41,114 nucleotides of DNA from Noviherbaspirillum aerium (GTDB lineage Bacteria; Pseudomonadota; Gammaproteobacteria; Burkholderiales; Burkholderiaceae_D), in NCBI RefSeq assembly GCF_008929045.1, contig NZ_VFAH01000038.1:1-41114 (forward strand), in the 5' to 3' direction. The position numbers and the translations under genes were made by a program. Below, in pieces: positions 8,870 to 17,186 of the stretch. The notes under the pieces were generated by a model, which saw nothing but the letters and a program-made list of their open reading frames with translations, was not told the origin of the DNA and did no database searches. Position 1 is the first letter of the stretch, and the number at the start of each line of letters is the position of its first letter.

Positions 8870-8881
8870 TGCTGATGTCAA
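8853..8881 (-). promoter_or_regulatory. Likely sigma-70 promoter for the paaA operon
   Basis: On the minus strand a perfect -35 TTGACA (8876-8881) is followed by a 17-bp spacer and AAAAAT (8853-8858), which keeps the key A2 and T6 of the -10 consensus. It lies about 70 bp upstream of the paaA ATG and overlaps the PaaX-like dyad. Confidence 0.5.
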
Positions 8882-8979
8882 CATAATTTGTTTTCCGGCA
8901 ATCCATGCAGTGCCGGTCTTAACTGGCGTTATCATTTGCAGCCTCGTATTCATTACCCAATTTCCAATCCATACTTGCC

Positions 8980-9912
8980 ATGCCTGCCAACAACCTGTCG
9001 ATAAAGAAATGGCTGGACCAATATCTGGAAACGAATCCGCCGCGTGCGAAGTCGCTGGTGATGACGCTCTTCGGCGACATCATCACGCCGCATGGCGGCC
9101 AGGTATGGCTGGGCAGTCTGATCGAACTGCTGGCGCCTTTCGGGATCAACGACCGCCTGGTGCGCACCAGCGTGTTCCGTCTTGCGGAAGAAGGCTGGCT
9201 CGACGCGCGGCGCGAAGGCCGGCGCAGCCAGTATGGCCTCAATCCGGGCTCGGCCCGCCGCTTCGAACGGGCCTATCAGCGCATTTATTCGCCGTCGCAC
9301 CATGACTGGAATGGCAAATGGACACTGCTGTTCGCAACGTCCGGCGCCATGACGGCGGAACAGCGCAGCGACCTGCGCAAGGAGTTGCTGTGGCAGGGGT
9401 TCGGCATGATCGCTCCCTCGGTATTCGCGCGCCCCGGCAATGATGCCGAGATCCTCGATGACGTCCTCAGGCGCGTGGGTGTACAGGGCGCCGTCTTCGC
9501 CTGCCAGGCAAGCGAAACCGAGCTGCCGTCCGCAAGGCCGCTGCGCGACCTGGTCAATGAGTGCTGGGAGATGGGCATGGTCATTGCCGAATACGAGCGC
9601 TTCATTGAATTCTTCGGCGGCGTGCCGAGGCTGCTGGACGCCAGTCCGGAACTGGAGCCTCTGCAAGCCTACATGCTGCGCACGCTGCTGATCCATGAAT
9701 TCCGCCGCGTCCAGCTGCACGATCCGCTTCTGCCGCTGGAACTTCTCCCCGAGAAATGGCCTGGCAAGACTGCCTACCAGTTGTGCCACGATATCTATCA
9801 GGCGACCTTTGCGGCGGCCGAGATCCATATCCTTGCCACGCTGGGCAGGGAGGACGACAGTGTGCGCGAAGCGGCGCCCTATTTTTATCATCGTTTCGGC
9901 GGATTGGTATAG
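8980..9912 (+). CDS. paaX: PaaX-family transcriptional repressor
   Basis: PaaX is the phenylacetyl-CoA-responsive repressor of paa catabolic operons. It has 310 residues, matching the family (about 305-320). An N-terminal winged helix (about 22-95) contains PRAKSLVMTLFGDIITPHGGQVWLGSLIELLAPFGINDRLVRTSVFRLAEEGWLDARREGRRSQYGL. The middle effector domain includes NGKWTLLFA, and the C-terminal helical part has EFRRVQLHDPLLPLELLP. No strong ribosome site precedes the ATG, suggesting weak translation. It is divergent from paaA and convergent with paaZ, 127 bp away. Confidence 0.95.
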   Translation: MPANNLSIKKWLDQYLETNPPRAKSLVMTLFGDIITPHGGQVWLGSLIELLAPFGINDRLVRTSVFRLAEEGWLDARREGRRSQYGLNPGSARRFERAYQRIYSPSHHDWNGKWTLLFATSGAMTAEQRSDLRKELLWQGFGMIAPSVFARPGNDAEILDDVLRRVGVQGAVFACQASETELPSARPLRDLVNECWEMGMVIAEYERFIEFFGGVPRLLDASPELEPLQAYMLRTLLIHEFRRVQLHDPLLPLELLPEKWPGKTAYQLCHDIYQATFAAAEIHILATLGREDDSVREAAPYFYHRFGGLV

Positions 9913-10039
9913 GACCGGTCCAGGCGGCAGGCTGCGGCATATCCGTCCGGCTTGCCCTCCATGTCGCCGTTCATGTCGGTTCCGGTGCCAGCTACCCGCG
10001 CCGGCAGTGACATGGCTCCGGCGCGGACAACATGCACGA

Positions 10040-12100
10040 TCAGGCGCGCTTCGCCACCAGCGTCAGGATGTCGTAGCTGGCCACCAGCTCGCCATCCTGG
10101 TTGGTCACCGCGACATCCCACGCCACCACGCCCTGGCCGACGCCCTTGGCATCGGTCTTGCGGCGGTCGATCTTGCGCTTGGCCGTCAGGCGCGCCTGTA
10201 TCGTGTCGCCGATGCCCACCGGCTTGACGAAGCGCAGCGTATCCAGTCCGTAATTCGCCAGCACCGGTCCGGGCGCCGGCGACACGAACAGGCCGGCCGC
10301 GGCTGACAGCACGAAATAGCCATGCGCGATGCGCTTGCCGAACTGCGTGTCCCTGGCCGCAACCTCGTCGAAGTGCATGTAGAAATAATCGCCGGAAATG
10401 CCGCCGAAATTGACGATATCCGCTTCGCTCACCGTGCGCCGGTGCGTGAGCAGCGAATCGCCAATCTGCAGGTCTTCGAAATAGCGGCGGAACGGATGCA
10501 CTTCCGATTCGTTGACCGCGGCGCCGCGCAGGTATTCGCCGGTGACGGCGCTCAGCATGGTCGGCGAGCCCTGCACCGCGGCACGCTGCAGATAATGCTT
10601 GACCGCGCGGATGCCGCCCAGCTCCTCGCCGCCGCCGGCGCGGCCCGGACCGCCATGCTTGAGCATGGGCAGCGGCGAACCGTGTCCGGTCGACTCGGTG
10701 GCCGCCTCGCGGTCCAGCACCAGCAGGCGTCCGTGATGCACCGCCGCCATCGGGATGGCCCTGGCGGCGATCTTCGGATCGCGCGTGACCAGCGTTCCCA
10801 CCAGGCTGCCCTTGCCCTTGGCCGCCAGTGCCAGCGCTTCATCGATGTCTTCATAAGGCATCAGGGTACTGACCGGCCCGAAGGCTTCGATGTCGTGCAC
10901 CCGCTCGTCGCGCATCCCATCCCTACACAGCAGCAGCGTGGGCGCGAAGAAGGCGCCGTTGGCCACGCCGTCGCCGACCGGCGCAAAGCCGTCGCGCTCG
11001 CCGTACACAATTTCGTTGCCCTGCGCCAGCTGGGCGACGCGCTCGGCCACGTCCGCCTTCTGCGACAGGGAAGCCAGCGCCCCCATGCGCACGCCTTCCC
11101 GCGAGGGATCGCCGATGACGGTCTTGGCCAGCCGTTCGCGCAGGCGCTGCGCGACGGCATCCAGATGCTGGCGCGGCACGATGGCGCGGCGGATCGCCGT
11201 GCATTTCTGGCCGGCCTTGACTGTCATTTCCCTGGCCACTTCCTTGACGAACAGGTCGAACTCCTCATCATCCGGCGTGACGTCGGGCGCCAGGATCGCG
11301 CAGTTGAGGGAATCGGCTTCCGCATTGAAGGGGACGCCCTTGCGGATCAGGTTGTCATGCGCGCGCAGCCTGGCTGCCGTGTCGGCCGAGCCGGTGAAGG
11401 TGACGATATCAAAGCCGTCAAGCCGGTCCAGCAAGTCGCCTGTGCTGCCGATGACCAGCTGCAGCGCGCCTTCGGGGATGATGCCGGATTGCTGCACCAT
11501 GCGCACCATGGCCTCCGTCAGGTAGCTGGTCGCCGTCGCCGGCTTGGCGATGCACGGCATGCCAGCAAGAAAAGTCGGCGCGAATTTCTCCAGCAAGCCC
11601 CACACCGGGAAGTTGAAGGCATTGATATGAACGGCGACGCCGCCGCGCGGCACCAGGATGTGGGAGCCAAAGAAGTTGCCCTGCTTGCCGAGCTGGACCG
11701 GCGGGCCTTCATGAATCAGGTTGCCGGAAGGCAGTTCGTTGGAGCCCATGCCGGCATAGGCGAACAGGGTGCCGGTGCCGCCCTCGATATCGATCCAGCC
11801 GTCGGTGCGGGTAGCGCCGGTGTAATGCGAGATGGCGTACAGTTCTTCCTTGCGCTCGCCCAGGTATTTCGCGAGCGCCTTCAGGCGGGCTGCGCGCTCC
11901 TGGAAATCCATGGCCATCAGGGCCTTGATGCCGGTGCCGCGGGCATAGGCCAGGGCTTCGGCGAAATCGAGCGATTCGGCATGCGTATGGGCGACCGCGC
12001 GGCCGTCGATTGCGCTGGCCAGCATCTGGCCGGGCTGCGCGCCTATCCAGCGGCCGGCGATCAAGCTTTGCAGTGTGGGGGTTCCTGCTGTCTGTGCCAT
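10040..12100 (-). CDS. paaZ: PaaZ, bifunctional oxepin-CoA hydrolase / semialdehyde dehydrogenase
   Basis: PaaZ opens the oxepin ring and oxidises the resulting aldehyde with NADP to 3-oxo-5,6-dehydrosuberyl-CoA. Residues 1 to about 530 are an aldehyde dehydrogenase with catalytic Glu261 (FNAEADSLN) and Cys300 (GQKCTAIRR). Residues from about 545 are a MaoC-type (R)-hydratase with Asp571 and His576 ([13 protein letters not shown]). All key residues for both activities are present. The length of 686 fits the fused form (E. coli about 681). It lies 81 bp downstream of paaR on the same strand, so the two probably share a transcript. This is separate from the paaA operon. Confidence 0.96.
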   Translation of the reverse strand: MAQTAGTPTLQSLIAGRWIGAQPGQMLASAIDGRAVAHTHAESLDFAEALAYARGTGIKALMAMDFQERAARLKALAKYLGERKEELYAISHYTGATRTDGWIDIEGGTGTLFAYAGMGSNELPSGNLIHEGPPVQLGKQGNFFGSHILVPRGGVAVHINAFNFPVWGLLEKFAPTFLAGMPCIAKPATATSYLTEAMVRMVQQSGIIPEGALQLVIGSTGDLLDRLDGFDIVTFTGSADTAARLRAHDNLIRKGVPFNAEADSLNCAILAPDVTPDDEEFDLFVKEVAREMTVKAGQKCTAIRRAIVPRQHLDAVAQRLRERLAKTVIGDPSREGVRMGALASLSQKADVAERVAQLAQGNEIVYGERDGFAPVGDGVANGAFFAPTLLLCRDGMRDERVHDIEAFGPVSTLMPYEDIDEALALAAKGKGSLVGTLVTRDPKIAARAIPMAAVHHGRLLVLDREAATESTGHGSPLPMLKHGGPGRAGGGEELGGIRAVKHYLQRAAVQGSPTMLSAVTGEYLRGAAVNESEVHPFRRYFEDLQIGDSLLTHRRTVSEADIVNFGGISGDYFYMHFDEVAARDTQFGKRIAHGYFVLSAAAGLFVSPAPGPVLANYGLDTLRFVKPVGIGDTIQARLTAKRKIDRRKTDAKGVGQGVVAWDVAVTNQDGELVASYDILTLVAKRA

Positions 12101-12181
12101 CGAACATTCTCCTGAATTGAATTGATTGGGAATGGCGCTGCTGGATGCCGCAGCACTCTGTTTTTTATCGTTGCGGATGCA

Positions 12182-12805
12182 TCAGGCAAGCTTTTCGGCG
12201 TCGGCCCCAGGCATGCGTACCGCCGGGATGCCGCCGAAGAACAGGTCGGCGACGACCGGGGCCATCGCCGCATGGTTGAGCGCACCGTCAGGCTTGAGCC
12301 AGGTAAACATCCAGTTGATCATGCCGAACAGCAGCATGGCCAGCGGTGTGGCCAGCCGAGCCTGATCGATGTCGGGACGGAGGGCGCGGATCGCGTCCGA
12401 AAACACCCCCACCACCCTGCGTTCGCGGTCGAGGATGCGTTCGCGGTCTTCGTCGTTCAGAAACCGCACATCCTCGGTCAGGACCCGGTGCGCATGCTGC
12501 GCTTCGGCATATTCCTCCACGAACCGCAGGATCAGCCTTTCAAGCCGCGCCCTGGCATCCGCCTTGGTTTCCATGACTTCCATGACGACCGTCTCCAGGT
12601 GCTCGACATGGCTTTCGGCAATCGTGACAAGCAATGCATATTTGTCGCGGAAATAGTGGTAGAGCGACGGCTTCGACATGCCGCAGGCTTCCGCCACCTC
12701 GTTCATGGAGGTGCCCGGATAGCCGCGCTGCGCAAACAGTTGCGCGGCGCGCGAAAGAATCATGTCCCGCTGGTCGTCATACCCGGGCGCCCTGCCTCTT
12801 GCCAT
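12182..12805 (-). CDS. paaR: TetR-family regulator, probable PaaR
   Basis: A one-component repressor with an N-terminal TetR helix-turn-helix (about 14-60: ILSRAAQLFAQRGYPGTSMNEVAEACGMSKPSLYHYFRDKYALL) and a variable effector domain. TetR-type PaaR proteins control paa genes in other Betaproteobacteria and respond to phenylacetyl-CoA. The position between paaZ and paaY and the palindrome just upstream support that role here. I start it at 12805 (MARGRAPGY, AGGAGA upstream), giving 207 residues; the longer frame to 12871 adds unlikely sequence. It probably heads a paaR-paaZ transcript. The symbol is inferred from context. Confidence 0.8.
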   Translation of the reverse strand: MARGRAPGYDDQRDMILSRAAQLFAQRGYPGTSMNEVAEACGMSKPSLYHYFRDKYALLVTIAESHVEHLETVVMEVMETKADARARLERLILRFVEEYAEAQHAHRVLTEDVRFLNDEDRERILDRERRVVGVFSDAIRALRPDIDQARLATPLAMLLFGMINWMFTWLKPDGALNHAAMAPVVADLFFGGIPAVRMPGADAEKLA

Positions 12806-12888
12806 ACGTTCTCGGTCTCCTGTGCTCCATGGGTGCGCGGCCGTTCCTTGCCGGCCACCGCACTTTGGCAATGTTCAAAGATCACTCG

Positions 12889-12928
12889 CATACTAGTATT
12901 GACCGACCGGTCGGTCAATACTAGTATG
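12889..12928. promoter_or_regulatory. Perfect 40-bp palindrome, likely PaaR operator
   Basis: A perfect inverted repeat spans 40 bp. The centre reads TTGACCGACCGGTCGGTCAA and the outer arms add CATACTAGTA on the left and its complement on the right. It lies 84 bp before the paaR start and about 175 bp before paaY, where it could control both. ACCGACCGGTCGGT-type palindromes are typical TetR-family targets. Confidence 0.75.
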
Positions 12929-13103
12929 GCGATGTTTGTCGCGCCTCGCCCGTATCAAGCCGATCCGGATTGATTCAGGGAATTGCGCGTGGCACGCCAT
13001 GCCAATGCCCAGCCGCCCTGCCGGCCGGCGATATGAATCGCCGGGTGCGCGCAGCGCAGACGGACAGGAGGTCAGGCGGACAAGAAGACAAAAGGAGACT
13101 TGA

Positions 13104-13706
13104 ATGCCCTGCTATTCGATTGAAGGCGTGGTTCCGGTGGTCGACCCCACGGCTTATGTCCATCCCACCGCCGTACTGATCGGCGACGTCATCGTCGGCC
13201 CGGAGTGCTATATCGGCCCTTGCGCGTCGCTGCGCGGCGACTTCGGCCGGATCATCCTGCAGCGCGGCGCGAACGTGCAGGATACCTGCGTGGTGCATGG
13301 ATTCCCGTCGGCGGACACGGTGGTGGAGGAAAACGGCCATATCGGCCATGGCGCGGTGCTGCACAGTTGCGTGGTGCGGCGCGACGCCCTGGTGGGCATG
13401 AACGCGGTCGTCATGGATGAGGCTGAAGTGGGAGAGAAATCCATCATCGCCGCCAGCGCTTTCGTGCGCGCAGGAATGAGGGTCCCGCCGCGCTCCCTGG
13501 TAGCCGGCGTACCGGCCAAGGTGATCCGCGAGTTGAGCGAGGAAGAGATGGCCTGGAAGCTGGAAGGCACGCTGACCTATCAGGACCTGGCCAGACGCTG
13601 CCTGGCAACGATGGAGGAAGTCGCACCGCTGTCGCAGGTGGAATCGGACCGGCCGCGCCTGAAGGCGCCGGAAGTCCAGCCGCTGATTGCAGCAAAACGC
13701 AAATGA
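13104..13706 (+). CDS. paaY: PaaY, left-handed beta-helix thioesterase / gamma-carbonic-anhydrase-like protein
   Basis: A trimeric hexapeptide-repeat protein. PaaY hydrolyses inhibitory CoA thioesters formed from the epoxide intermediates. It has 200 residues. Hexapeptide turns run from about 12 to 150 ([32 protein letters not shown]). Metal-binding histidines fit His65, His82 and His87 (VVHGF...[10 protein letters not shown]), followed by the typical tail with YQDLARR. AAAAGGAGA precedes the ATG. It is transcribed away from paaR-paaZ, with the 40-bp palindrome between them. Confidence 0.93.
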   Translation: MPCYSIEGVVPVVDPTAYVHPTAVLIGDVIVGPECYIGPCASLRGDFGRIILQRGANVQDTCVVHGFPSADTVVEENGHIGHGAVLHSCVVRRDALVGMNAVVMDEAEVGEKSIIAASAFVRAGMRVPPRSLVAGVPAKVIRELSEEEMAWKLEGTLTYQDLARRCLATMEEVAPLSQVESDRPRLKAPEVQPLIAAKRK

Positions 13707-13851
13707 CGGCAGAAGCGGCCGCCGGTGGAAGCGGGTTACCGGGAGCGGCCTCGTGATGCGCATCTCGCCGGCTACAGGTTTGTTTTAGCCGAACCACTCC
13801 GTTAATACAGAATAGTTAGATTATTCCCAAGACGCTGCTAGAATTGGCCTG

Positions 13852-13903
13852 CCGTGCCGCGAAACGCCAGATCCGCAAGGAAAGGATACGGCAAGCGGCA
13901 CGG
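13852..13903. repeat. Inverted repeat upstream of the IclR gene
   Basis: CCGTGCCGC (13852-13860) and its complement GCGGCACGG (13895-13903) are perfect 9-bp arms separated by 34 bp, extendable to 11 bp with one mismatch. The pair lies 58 bp before the IclR start. It could be a pair of operator half-sites or a leader hairpin. A weak promoter candidate (TTGTTT at 13780, 17 bp, TAATAC at 13803) lies just upstream. Confidence 0.35.
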
Positions 13904-13961
13904 TAAATGGCACAAAAGGCGACAGACCTTTCCAAGGCCCGGCATGCGATAAAGGGAAGCG

Positions 13962-14744
13962 ATGAAAAAAGAACGCCGTGGAATCCAATCGGTGGAAGTA
14001 GGAGGCAAATTGCTGACTGTCCTGGTAGAAGAAGGCACGCCCATGCTGCTGCGCGATCTCGCGCAGAAGGCAGGCATGACATCGGCCAAGGCGCATCCCT
14101 ACCTGGTCAGCTTCGGCAATCTCGGCCTGATCCAGCAGGACCCGCAGTCCGGCCGCTATGAACTCGGCCATTTTGCGCTGCAGATGGGACTGATCAGCCT
14201 GCAGCAGGTCGATCCGGTCAAGATAGCGATCCCCGAAGCTTCCCTGCTTTGCGACCGCATCGGCCACACGGTGGCGCTTGCGGTGCTGGGTTCCAGCGGT
14301 CCCACCATCGTGCATCTGAACGAATCCCGCCATCCCATCCATGTGCGCATGCGCACCGGCACGGTAGTATCTATCGCCAATACCGCCACGGGACGGGTAT
14401 TCTCCGCCTTCCTTCCTCCGAAGCAGGTGGAAAAACTGACCGCGCGGGAAGTCACCGATGACACCATTGTCGCCGGACAGACAGACAAAAAGATATCCAA
14501 GAAAGAACATGAGGCCTTGCTGGCCGAAGTCAGGCGGCATGGCATGGCCCGGGCCGTGGGAGAGCCGATCGCCGGAATCAATGCGATCAGCGCTCCCATC
14601 TTCGACCATGCGGGCAATATTGTCCTGGCGATGACGGTCATCGGACCGATGGGCACGCTGGAGCCGGACTGGAATGGAGAGACCGCCATCGAACTCAGGA
14701 AAGCGGCGGCAAAGGTATCGGAGCAGCTCGGTTCCAGCGTGTAG
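13962..14744 (+). CDS. IclR-family transcriptional regulator
   Basis: 260 residues with an N-terminal winged helix (about 8-70: IQSVEVGGKLLTVLVEEGTPMLLRDLAQKAGMTSAKAHPYLVSFGNLGLIQ) and a C-terminal IclR effector domain (about 85-255). The effector domain includes GHTVALAVLG, TGRVFSAFLP and INAISAPIFDHAGNIVLAMTVIGP. IclR proteins act as repressors or activators, often of aromatic or acid catabolism. AAGGGAAG precedes the ATG. It is 145 bp upstream of, and codirectional with, the ABC importer genes, which makes it their likely local regulator. The ligand cannot be told from sequence. Confidence 0.92.
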   Translation: MKKERRGIQSVEVGGKLLTVLVEEGTPMLLRDLAQKAGMTSAKAHPYLVSFGNLGLIQQDPQSGRYELGHFALQMGLISLQQVDPVKIAIPEASLLCDRIGHTVALAVLGSSGPTIVHLNESRHPIHVRMRTGTVVSIANTATGRVFSAFLPPKQVEKLTAREVTDDTIVAGQTDKKISKKEHEALLAEVRRHGMARAVGEPIAGINAISAPIFDHAGNIVLAMTVIGPMGTLEPDWNGETAIELRKAAAKVSEQLGSSV

Positions 14745-14889
14745 AACCGCAGCGGCAGAATGCTTTCGCATGCAAGACATGCAGGAGGAAAAGACCCAAG
14801 GAAACAATCAGCAGCAACGGAACAGCAAACGACAATCAAAAGAACAAGCACGCAGCAGTCCAACAACCGATCGAGAATGGAGATAGACA

Positions 14890-16053
14890 ATGAAGACCAA
14901 ATTACTGAGCGCACTCATCCCGGCACTGTTCGCCACCGCCGTATCCGGTTCGGCGCTTGCACAGATCAAGGTCGGCGTGACGGTTTCCGCCACCGGCCCG
15001 GCCGCATCGCTGGGCATTCCCGAGAAAAACACCTTCCCGCTGCTGCCGAAGCAGATCGCGGGCAAGACCGTCGAATACATCGTGCTCGACGACGCGTCCG
15101 ACACCACCACGGCGACCAAGAACGCCCGCAAGCTGATCACCGAGGACAAGGTTGACGTGATTGTCGGCTCCACCGTCACGCCGAACTCCCTGGCCATGAT
15201 CGACGTTGCCGTCGAAACCGAAACCCCGATGATTTCGATGGCTGCCTCCGCCGCCATCGTCGCGCCGGTGGATGCGCGCCGCCGCTGGGTCTTCAAGACA
15301 CCGCAGAACGATTCCCACATGTCGACCGCGATCACCAGCCATATGGCCGACGCCGGCATCAAGAAGGTGGCCTTCATCGGCTTCTCCGATGCCTACGGCG
15401 AAGGCTGGTTCCGCGAATTCTCGAAGCTGGCCGAATTGCGCAAGATCGACATCATCGCCAACGAACGCTTCGCCCGCAACGACACCTCGGTCACCGGCCA
15501 GATCCTGAAGATCATGAGCGCCAATCCGGATGCGGTGCTGATCGCCGGCTCCGGCACGCCGGCCGCGCTGCCGCAGAAGACCTTGAAGGAACGCGGCTAC
15601 AAGGGCCAGATCTACCAGACCCACGGCGTTGCCAACAACGATTTCCTGCGGGTGTGCGGCAAGGATTGCGAAGGTACCTTCCTGCCGGCCGGCCCGCTGC
15701 TGGTCGCCGAACAGCTGCCGGATAGCAACCCGGTCAAGAAATCCGCCATCGCCTACAAGACCGCCTATGAGAAAGCCTACGGCGCGGGCAGCGTCTCGAC
15801 CTTCGGCGGTCATGCCTGGGACACCGGCGTGCTGCTCAATGCCGCCGTGCCTGAAGCGCTCAAGAAAGGCCAGCCCGGCACCAAGGAATTCCGTGCCGCG
15901 CTGCGCGACGCACTGGAAAACGTGAAGGACGTACCGGCCTCGCACGGCATCTTCAACATGAGCCCGACCGACCACCTCGGCCTGGACCAGCGTTCGCGCG
16001 TGATGGTGCGCATCGTCGACGGCAAGTGGAAGCTCAGCGGCAACGCCAACTGA
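14890..16053 (+). CDS. Periplasmic substrate-binding protein of a Liv-type ABC importer
   Basis: A class I periplasmic binding protein (Peripla_BP_6 / LivK type), 387 residues. A clear signal peptide with basic MKTK start and hydrophobic core ends at SALA, with cleavage predicted between Ala24 and Gln25. The mature protein begins IKVGVTVSATGPAASLGIPEKN and has typical DDASDTTTATKNARKLI and YGEGWFREF blocks. GGAGA precedes the ATG. The 145-bp leader before it is rich in A and C and nearly free of T. First gene of the importer cluster; livH follows 77 bp later. The substrate may be an aromatic acid or amino acid, suggested only by the paa neighbourhood. Confidence 0.9.
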   Translation: MKTKLLSALIPALFATAVSGSALAQIKVGVTVSATGPAASLGIPEKNTFPLLPKQIAGKTVEYIVLDDASDTTTATKNARKLITEDKVDVIVGSTVTPNSLAMIDVAVETETPMISMAASAAIVAPVDARRRWVFKTPQNDSHMSTAITSHMADAGIKKVAFIGFSDAYGEGWFREFSKLAELRKIDIIANERFARNDTSVTGQILKIMSANPDAVLIAGSGTPAALPQKTLKERGYKGQIYQTHGVANNDFLRVCGKDCEGTFLPAGPLLVAEQLPDSNPVKKSAIAYKTAYEKAYGAGSVSTFGGHAWDTGVLLNAAVPEALKKGQPGTKEFRAALRDALENVKDVPASHGIFNMSPTDHLGLDQRSRVMVRIVDGKWKLSGNAN

Positions 16054-16130
16054 TCTCTCCGTCTTGCAACATCACCGGGCGCGGAAATGGGGCCGCGCCC
16101 GTTCCACAATAAGAGATTGCCAGGAGCAAC

Positions 16131-17186
16131 ATGGATTTTTCAATCGCGGCCATCCTCACGCAGGATGGCATTACCAGCGGCGCGATCTACGCGCTGCTGG
16201 CGCTGGCGCTGGTGCTGGTTTTTTCCGTCACGCGCGTGATCTTCATCCCGCAAGGGGAATTCGTCGCCTTCGGCGCGCTGACCCTTGCCGCCATGCAGAC
16301 CGACAAGTTTCCACAGTCGGCGACCCTGCTCGTCGTGCTCGGCATCGCCGCCTTTCTGCAGCAGGCCTGGAGCCTGCTGCAGCATCCGCAGGGACGGCGC
16401 ACCGCCAAGTCCGTGCTGCCGATGGATTTCGCCAAATTCGTGCTGTTTCCCCTGGCTGTCTATTTCCTCACCCGCAGCTTTGCCTCGGCCAGCCTGCCGA
16501 TGGTGTTCCAGGTCTTGCTCACCCTGCTGATCGTCGCGCCGATGGGCCCGCTAGTCTACCGGCTTGCCTTTCAGCCCCTGGCCGAAGCCACCACGCTGGT
16601 GCTGCTGATCGTATCGGTTGGCGTGCACTTCGCGCTGATGGGCATCGGGCTTGTCATCTTCGGCGCCGAGGGCTCGCGCACGACGGCATTCTCGGATAGC
16701 CGGGCAGAGTTCGGCGCCGTCACCATCTCCGGCCAGAGCATGGTGATCATCGGCGTCTCGCTTGCGCTGATCATCGCGCTTTACCTCTACTTCGACCGCA
16801 CGCTGGCCGGCAAGGCCCTGCGCGCGACCGCGGTCAACCGCATCGGCGCGCGCCTGGTCGGCATCGGCACCAAGCAGGCGGGCCGCCTCGCCTTCACGCT
16901 GGCGGCGCTGATGGGCGCGCTGTGCGGCGTGCTGATTGCGCCGCTGACCACCGTCTACTACGACAGCGGCTTCCTGATCGGCCTCAAGGGCTTCGTCGGC
17001 GCCATCATCGGCGGCCTCGCCAGCTATCCGGTGGCCGCCGCCGGCGCATTGCTGGTGGGCCTGCTGGAATCCTTTTCCTCGTTCTGGGCCAGCGCGCTCA
17101 AGGAAGTCATCGTGTTTACCCTGATCATTCCTGTCCTGCTGTGGCGTTCGCTCACTTCCAAACATGTCGATGAGGGCGAGGAATAA
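16131..17186 (+). CDS. LivH-type ABC permease
   Basis: A polytopic inner-membrane permease of the branched-chain amino acid transporter family, 351 residues. The opening ILTQDGITSGAIYALLALALVLVFSVTRVIFIPQGEFVAFGAL is the family signature. The coupling loop that meets the ATPases lies around ALRATAVNRIGARLVGIGTKQAGRLAF. It is somewhat longer than classical LivH (about 300) because of an extra stretch at about 70-115 (LQHPQGRRTAKSVLPMDFAKF). The ATG follows AGGAGCAAC. Its stop overlaps the livMG start by one base (TAATG), implying coupled translation. Confidence 0.9.
   Translation: MDFSIAAILTQDGITSGAIYALLALALVLVFSVTRVIFIPQGEFVAFGALTLAAMQTDKFPQSATLLVVLGIAAFLQQAWSLLQHPQGRRTAKSVLPMDFAKFVLFPLAVYFLTRSFASASLPMVFQVLLTLLIVAPMGPLVYRLAFQPLAEATTLVLLIVSVGVHFALMGIGLVIFGAEGSRTTAFSDSRAEFGAVTISGQSMVIIGVSLALIIALYLYFDRTLAGKALRATAVNRIGARLVGIGTKQAGRLAFTLAALMGALCGVLIAPLTTVYYDSGFLIGLKGFVGAIIGGLASYPVAAAGALLVGLLESFSSFWASALKEVIVFTLIIPVLLWRSLTSKHVDEGEE

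Noticed and set aside
9950-10020. CATGTC...GACATG dyad between paaX and paaZ as an operator
   Set aside because: It lies between converging gene ends with a long, poorly matched interior; at most a weak terminator.
10322-12115. 597-codon open frame opposite paaZ
   Set aside because: Antisense shadow of PaaZ, which carries all catalytic residues of both domains.
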